DNA from: Cryptomeria japonica
Taxonomy: Eukaryota > Streptophyta > Pinopsida > Cupressales > Cupressaceae
DNA: 64,000 bases
Direction of reading: 5' to 3'
NCBI RefSeq assembly: GCF_030272615.1
Contig: NC_081410.1
Span: 221,207,415-221,271,414 of the forward strand
In this document: positions 57,928 to 64,000 of the stretch, one piece after another
Layout of the letters: each line of letters starts with the position of its first letter
How positions within the stretch are numbered: position 1 is the first letter of the stretch
Notes under the pieces: model-generated
The model's database searches: none
What the model was told of the DNA's origin: nothing
Seen by the model: the letters and a program-made list of their open reading frames with translations, nothing else
Position numbers and translations under genes: made by a program

Positions 57928-58875
57928 GTTCAGTTTTATGGATGCTCTCTTGGTCCTCTTGTATTAGCTTGGATTATGTTCAGCTGGATCCTGTACCTTG
58001 TAAGGATCGTTTATGTATTATTGACCGATGTGGTCGTTTGTATATTGCTTATGTATCGCCGTGATGGCTGGATTGTATTGGTGTAACCTCTTGTATTCTT
58101 AACCTTATTATTTATCAGAGGGGGTCTTGCAGTTGAGCAGACCCGGAGATGTAGCCCTTTAGGGGTGAACTCCAAGATCATTTTGGTGTTATGTGGTGTA
58201 TTCTCTTATGGTTCCTTTATTCAGCTTATCATGTATGATTAATTTATGTAAAATGGTTAAGTGGATAATGGAATTAACTCTAAATGCTTATATTCAGTTC
58301 TATCTTGAATGCCATGTGGATCGAATGCATAATTGCTTGAGATGCGATTTATCATAATGCATGTGTGAAATCGTCCTTTTAATGCAATAAGTTGGAATAT
58401 GGAATAATGTAACTTAGAGTAATGAATTATACTCAGTGGTTGTTAAGGAATTTAAATATGCTTGGAAAGATCTCTTATGTTATGATGAAATCCTAATGTA
58501 TTAGATTGTTAGATGTATAGTTTGTAATTTTAAATTGAAAAGCTTGGTTGAGGTTGATGAAGGGAACTTAATGGATGAATCCTTGTTATGATTTATATTT
58601 CCGTCCTTTGAAAGAAATTATCCTGCTTATGAATTATCTCATTATTAAGATATTCAGCTTAATGGATTAATTGCGTGAGTAAAGTGTATTATGAAAATTT
58701 AAGTAATCTCGTTGGGAAACTCTTTAGGAGATTGTCGTTAATGTCTTCCGCTATGTTATCTGAATCTTTGTTATCATGTTGCATCTTATGTGTTGTAACT
58801 TTAAAAAAAAAAAAATTGCACTCTATTCTTGTTATTTTAGCTTATCCCTTCGGGGTTTCCTGGCGGGGCATTACA

Positions 58876-58880
58876 ACTTA
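58876..58880. repeat. TSD of solo LTR, right (ACTTA)
   Basis: ACTTA after the LTR end GGGGCATTACA; identical to 54634-54638. Confidence 0.93.
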
Positions 58881-59035
58881 ATTGTACAACTATATTTATT
58901 TTAGGTGATGATGAGCATGAACTGATATGTTTGTTGTTGATATTGAATATGATGAATGTAGACACTTGTTAAATTCCATAGCCCAATCTCATGAGATGTG
59001 TAAAAGTTCTTAAATTCAAGTAGAATCATAAACTA

Positions 59036-59170
59036 TAATTCTCATAATGATATTTTATTTGAAAAGATAATAAAAACTATAAACTATCAATCTCATAATG
59101 GTATTTTATTTGAAGAGACAATAAAAGCTATAAACTAACAATCTCATAATGGTATTTTATATGAAAATTT
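59036..59170. repeat. Three diverged tandem units of about 53 bp
   Basis: Units begin near 59036, 59089 and 59142, each with CTCATAATG(A/G)TATTTTAT followed in the first two by an ATAAAA-CTATAAACTA segment. No coding role is evident. Confidence 0.6.
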
Positions 59171-61280
59171 TAGAATGCAATTTCATAAGATGTGTAAAAC
59201 TTCTAAAATTCAAATAAAACCAAAAACTATCAATATCATTCTTCCTCCTCGTTATCACTCCTATCCTTCCATTGAATTGAAATGTTATATAATCACAATG
59301 TCATCTTAAAGAAGGTAAAAACCTAGACATCTGAGTATATCAGACTTTAAACAACTTAACCTAACTTCTATCTTAAATATTATTCCTTTATAATATTTTA
59401 ATCTTAAATATACATAGGAAACAGATTTGAAACAAAGACCAAATTTTATATTAAGAAAGAAATAAAAAGGAAACAGATTTGAAATGGGAGATTTGGTCAA
59501 AGATTTTGATCACGAGTATTGGAGGAAATACGAGGTTGAATTTGTAACTATTTAAATATTTAATTTTATAAAAAAAAATGTTGTAAGAAAAAATAGTTTT
59601 GTGCAACCCTAAAACTAGTGCCCTGACGTAGATCAAAATGAATTTCAAAAAATAATGCCAACATTATAAAACTGTTTTGCAACCTTTAAAAAAAAGTGAT
59701 ATTCTTGCACAGAAAATGCTCACACTATTTACTCCATGCAATTTCTTCTACTTCTACTGGTCACACCAAAAGTGATATTATATTCGCTAATCCAAACTTA
59801 AAGCACAATAATTTTATGGCTGCTCCCCCCTTGTTTTGTAACCTGCATTTTCAGGTCTGGGTCTGTTTCATTCACCCTATAAGATACATGGCTTCTCCAA
59901 TCTGTTGATTCTATAAACTTGTACACCCTTTTTCCTACAGATTTCCCGGTACTAATACCTCCCGACCTAATTGCAATATCAAGGTTTTGGTTGTAACTAA
60001 ACTAGTTTCAAAAAGTCATGATTTCTGTATAACACGAAGATCTTGGTTGTGCTCACAGAATTAGCTGCATCTATAACACAAAAGTTAGTGAGCCATTTTG
60101 GAAATAGATTAGCTGCATTCTTGTAAAAATTTGATACTTTTCCATTTCTGACAACATGAATCTGAAGGTTGGAGATGATCAGCTTAAGAAAACCAAGGTT
60201 CGTTAGCATTACAATTCTGTAGATTTGAAGGCCTCTCTCATGTCTTAGTTTATAATATTATTGTTTTGGAAAAGTTATTTACTGACAATGCTTCCACCTT
60301 ATGCACCTTTGTGAAATCTGTGAAAAAAAATGGTGAGATTTGAATAGGCCACTCATCTTATAATTTTCTTTGTGAGACTTTTTATGTGTTGCTTCAAGCA
60401 GCTTAGCCCACCACCAATGGTGGAAATTTCATCATATTTTTGGGACTAGGTTTGGAGCATTCATTATAGATCGATTTAGAAGGTTGGGTAAGAGGATAAA
60501 TTATAGTCTCTGCTCTAGCTACCGGGCTAGATGTAGAACTTTAGTTACTAGTAACAAGGATTTTGTGAATTTTGTTGGATTTTAATTTATAGTCTCTCCT
60601 CTGGTTACCTGAGTTGGATGTTTAACTGAATTCATTGGATTTTAAATTAAAGTTTACCTAGATTTGGATATTTAACTGAATTCATTGGATCCCAAATTAT
60701 AGTTTCTGCTCTGGTTACCAGGAACTCTAGCTATCAGTAAAAGTGATTTGTTTACTTAAATTAGAAGAGAAGATGCATAACTTAATTCATTGGATTTCAA
60801 ATTATAGTCTATGTTCTGGCTACCAGGCGAGATGTGGAATTCTAGGTATTAGAAACGGGGATTTTGTTTGCCTAAGTTAGGGTAGAAGATGTTTAACTGA
60901 ATTTTTTAGATTTTAAATTATAGTTCTCAAATTATTTTACACAAAAGTAATATATAACCTTCATTCTGAAAATAAAAAAATTGAAATTTTACTAGAAATC
61001 GGGTGTAGGGTACACAGTAAGAAGAGCCATTCCAGATAGCTTTTAAGGACTCATTTTGTTTCTGAATTGAATGAGTTTGGCTTTAAGAAATCTGAAAAAC
61101 ACAGCTTAGAATTTCAATTTTAAGTTGATGAATACTGCACATTCATTTACTCCAGAACCCCTATGGATGGTTAATTTTTAATTTCTTTGCGGAGTAGAGA
61201 TTTGAAATTTGATACATACAAAATATAAGATTTTGAAGACCGTTAGTTTTGAGTACAACACCTAACATCTCAAATATTTG
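59171..61280. other. AT-rich intergenic DNA with diverged tandem repeat
   Basis: At 60495-60930 a phrase containing AAATTATAGT, CTCTGGTTACC and AACTGAATTCATTGGAT recurs about five times at irregular spacing (roughly 50-125 bp), an old degenerate tandem repeat. 59285-59340 resembles 5811-5870. No gene is supported. Confidence 0.5.
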
Positions 61281-61780
61281 TTAAACATATTCTTTAATAA
61301 TTTAACAAGACATAGTAAAGATTAAATGATCCATTTCTTTAAAAATAAAAAAATAATATAAAAAATGCAAAATACTTAGAACATAAAAATATATTCTTTT
61401 AAATAAATATATTCTAAATAATACTTCATTATTCTCTTTCAATCTGGATGTCCAAGCATGCCAAATCAAAAAATAAAATAAATATATATATTTTTAACGT
61501 TACATAAAATTGATTACATAAAACTAGGAAAGAAAAGGATCCCATCAAACCAAAAAATTGTTATATATTGTGTTACAATTTGCTATTTTAAAACTAAAAC
61601 TGAATACTATCATCAGATCTGAAGAGATAATAAAAGCTATCAATTTGCATGTGGAGCCATAAGAAGGCATGCAAAAACTCCACACATCTCTAACTAAACA
61701 ACCACTTTATTTTATTTCAATCAATACAGTCTCTTTAATTCTGTAAAAATCATTTAAGATTTTTCTTTTCTTTTGGTTGA

Positions 61781-62061
61781 TCACAAAAACCTACAAAACA
61801 AAAGCCAATTGTCGAAGGATTGGTATGATTACAAATAAAATCAAAGCATTATAAGAAATGAAGTTGTAGAACATACCTTAGAGCAGCCATGAGTTGTGGG
61901 TGATTGTAGAGCAACCGATGAGCTCCTCTCCTAATGAGGCCATAAAATATGTTTGCCCACATAAGTGTTCTAGGCAAACATATGGGGAGAAACCTTGGAG
62001 GAGGAATACACAACGTAAGTGGCCAGAAAACTGGTAACAATGCAATCATGATAGAAGCCAT
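61781..62061 (-). CDS. Small two-exon gene, unidentified
   Basis: Exon 1 runs 62061-61877 and exon 2 61790-61781, with an 86-bp intron (61876-61791). The donor is AAG followed by GTATGT and the acceptor TTTTGTTTTGTAG, both good plant sites. The product would be 64 residues: a hydrophobic start (MASIMIALLPVFWPLTLCIP), a Pro-rich turn, a second hydrophobic segment and a basic C-terminal part (GLIRRGAHRLLYNHPQLM). I recognise no family. Support for coding comes from the third copy (63212-63381): of eight differences in the shared exon, six fall at third positions and the three replacements are mild (V/I, M/L, L/F). Two other frames are also open here, so the frame is not proven. It may be the surviving first exon of a larger gene. 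Confidence 0.4.
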
Positions 62062-62230
62062 CACACTTCCAAACAACTGAGTTGGGGTTTAAACACTAAA
62101 AAATATATAGTTTATACAATATATATATAGGGCAGCTAATTCAAGGTATTTTGAATAAAAAATTGGAAATCTAAATTGGTTGTTTAGTTCAAATATTTAC
62201 AAATCAGTCTTTTATAATATATATATATTT

Positions 62231-63052
62231 TTGTTAAGTTTACTGTTGTTGATTTTTAGTTCAAATATACCAAAACTAATTTAGTTCTTATATAGAGATT
62301 AGATTCTTTTATCATTTAATTTAAAATAATAATATATTAAATTTATAATTTAATTAATTAAATACAATTAAAATAAATACTTAAATAATTTGATTTGTTA
62401 AGTTTACTGTTGTTGATTTTTAGTTCAAATATAGCAAAACTAATTTAGTCCTTATATAGAGATTAGATTCTTTTATCATTTAATTTAAAATAATAATATA
62501 TTAAATTTATAATTTAATTAATTAAATACAATTAAAATAAATACTTAAATAATTTGATTTGTTAAGTTTACTGTTGTTGATTTTTAGTTCAAATATAGCA
62601 AAAACTAATTTAGTCCTTATATAGAGATTAGATTCTTTTATCATTTAATTTAAAATAATAATATATTAAATTTATAATTTAATTAATTAAATACAATTAA
62701 AATAAATACTTAAATAATTTGATTTGTTAAGTTTACTGTTGTTGATTTTTAGTTCAAATATAGCAAAACTAATTTAGTCCTTATATAGAGATTATATTCT
62801 TTTATCATTTAATTTAAAATAATAATATATTAAATTTATAATTTAATTAATTAAATACAATTAAAATTAATACTTAAATAATTTGATTTGTTAAGTTTAC
62901 TGTTGTTGATTTTTAGTTCAAATATAGCAAAACTAATTTAGTCCTTATATAGAGATTAGATTCTTTTATCATTTAATTTAAAATAATAATATATTAAATT
63001 TATAATTTAATTAATTAAATACAATTAAAATAAATACTTAAATAATATTCAA
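62231..63052. repeat. Five-unit tandem array, period 164-165 bp
   Basis: Units start at 62231, 62395, 62559, 62724 and 62888 with TTGTTAAGTTTACTGTTG. Copies are nearly identical; differences are single bases, such as AGCAAAAC versus AGCAAAAAC, which sets the 165-bp step. The unit is AT-rich, non-coding, and derived from local sequence, since related single-copy sequence lies at 32430-32600 and 63480-63560. The near identity suggests recent expansion. Confidence 0.9.
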
Positions 63053-63156
63053 ATTATTTAATATACTAAAAAATATTATAAAAAATAAAAGAATAAAAAA
63101 TATTCTTCTATTTAGAATTGTCTTTTTAATGTAAAGGGGATATCATTTTCTACCTT

Positions 63157-63381
63157 CTACGTATAAGCTAAATTAAGTATATCTTTTATTTCTAATTTAA
63201 GTATATCTTTTAGTTGTGGGTGATTATAGAGAAAACGATGAGCTCCTCTCCTAATGAGGCCATAAAATATGTTTGCCCACAAAAGTGTTCTAGGCAAACA
63301 TATGGGGAGAAACCTTGGGGGAGGAATACATAATGTAAGTGGCCAGAAAATTGGTAACAATGCAATCATGATAGAAGCCAT
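63157..63381 (-). pseudogene. Third copy of the small-gene exon, truncated
   Basis: From ATG 63381 it matches exon 1 of the 61781-62061 gene for about 56 codons without stop or frameshift. At 63212 homology ends abruptly inside the NHPQL segment, before the donor site, and the frame runs on into AT-rich sequence to a stop at 63157. The breakpoint lies in a short repeated phrase (AATTTAAGTATATCTTTTA at about 63171 and 63195). The upstream flank (63385-63480) also matches 62066-62150, so promoter-side DNA was duplicated too. Confidence 0.5.
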
Positions 63382-63420
63382 CACACTTCGAAATGAGTGT
63401 GTTGGGTTTTAATGAAAAAT

Positions 63421-64000
63421 ATATATAATTTATATGTATATATAGGGTAGATAATTCAAGGTATTTTGAGTAAAATCTATATTTATGATTGAATTTAAAC
63501 TTATAATATATTAACATTATAATTTAATTAATTATATATAATTAAAATAAATACTTAAATAATATTCAAATTATATAATATAAAAAAAATTTGTAGAAAA
63601 TCAAATAAAATTGAAAAATAATACTTCTATTTAGAATTGTCTCTTTAATGCAAAAAGGAGTGTAGTTTTCTTTTGCATATAAGCTAAATTAAGAAATATG
63701 TAGAGGGTGTGGTTTTCTTTTGATATAAGCTAAATTAAATATATCTTTTATATTTTAATTTAATTATTTATTTTATATTAAATTTATATTGTAGACTAAA
63801 ATGAGTTGGTTTTTTTTTTTAAACAAAAAGCTAAAGCCTATATTATATATTATATTATAAAATAAGGAAATTACATCACAATTGTGACCTACGTTGGTTG
63901 TTTTTAGTTTTAGTAATATGTTTTTTAATTTTTTTTAAGTTTAGTGTTGTTAATTTACACTTTAAATATAGTAAATCCAATTTAACATTTATATACATTT
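63421..64000. other. AT-rich flank of the duplicated exon
   Basis: It repeats the sequence upstream of the second copy (62095-62400) with changes, including ATAGGGTAGATAATTCAAGG (compare 62130) and the AATTAATTATATA segment. A motif with GCATATAAGCTAAATTAA recurs at 63670-63730. No gene is supported. Confidence 0.5.

Larger units (their letters stand above)
54639..58875 (+). mobile_element. Solo LTR of the LARD family
   Basis: A 4237-bp copy of the LARD LTR in the opposite orientation, from TGTAGTACCCC to GGGGCATTACA, with perfect ACTTA duplications. No internal sequence or second LTR is present, so it is the product of LTR-LTR recombination. It is clearly more diverged from the two LARD LTRs than they are from each other, but keeps the TATA candidate (54837-54844), GC-rich block (about 55985-56225), conserved block (57597-57927) and UUCG-loop hairpin (58844-58858). 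ORFs within it are not supported as genes. Confidence 0.93.

Noticed and set aside
62231-63052. Regular repeats resembling a CRISPR array
   Set aside because: Units are 164-165 bp, contiguous and nearly identical over their whole length, with no short repeat and variable spacer. This is an ordinary tandem array in a plant genome.
1-64000. tRNA or rRNA genes
   Set aside because: The only tRNA-like strings are short primer-binding sites next to LTRs. I saw no cloverleaf or rRNA sequence, though a tRNA scan was not possible here.

Overview
The window is plant nuclear DNA made almost entirely of nested retrotransposons. The evidence is plant-type Ty3/gypsy, Ty1/copia and L1-LINE proteins, long LTRs with primer-binding sites matching the 3' end of plant initiator-Met tRNA, and large AT-rich intergenic stretches. 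A large-genome seed plant, perhaps a conifer or other gymnosperm, is my best guess, but no single-copy marker confirms it. I see no rRNA, tRNA or CRISPR array and no complete well-known host gene. The only host-like coding candidate is a small unidentified two-exon gene near 61.8-62.1 kb, with two damaged relatives.

Layout. 1-4559: 3' end of a copia element (decayed accessory reading frame, repeated polypurine tracts, 3' LTR). 4560-7789: AT-rich DNA ending in damaged copy A of the small gene. 7790-31782: a gypsy element on the minus strand (Tekay/Del-like chromovirus; TSD ATATG) with LTRs of about 3.4-3.7 kb. Its left LTR is split by a 12.1-kb non-coding LARD-type element (9030-21107; TSD AAATG; two 4193-bp LTRs). 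31783-33247: old AT-rich DNA. 33248-39875: an L1-type LINE on the minus strand with a 17-18 bp TSD. 40507-48377: a minus-strand LTR element carrying only gag and protease-like sequence (TR-GAG-like; TSD GAAAA). 49477-50150: an LTR fragment. 50152-52364: 3' end of a second copia element. 54639-58875: a solo LTR (TSD ACTTA) of the same family as the LARD. 58876-64000: AT-rich DNA with tandem repeats, the small gene (61781-62061), a five-unit array of period 164-165 bp (62231-63052) and a third copy of the exon (63212-63381).

History. The nesting gives a relative order: host duplication, then the Tekay-like element into copy A, then the LARD into that element's LTR. The Tekay-like polyprotein (28198 to 23612) and LINE ORF2 (37458 to 33409) each keep one reading frame from end to end, broken only by in-frame stops with no net frameshift. 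The two LARD LTRs look very similar, and many of their differences in the GC-rich block are CpG transitions, as expected for methylated, silenced DNA.

Most unusual signals: a seven-unit array of about 21 bp mini-hairpins in the Tekay-like LTR whose arms change in a compensating way; a gag-protease element with GGACC/GGTCC dyads in its LTRs and leader; a strongly conserved non-coding block in the LARD LTR; and the 64-residue two-exon ORF whose paralogue differs mainly at third codon positions.
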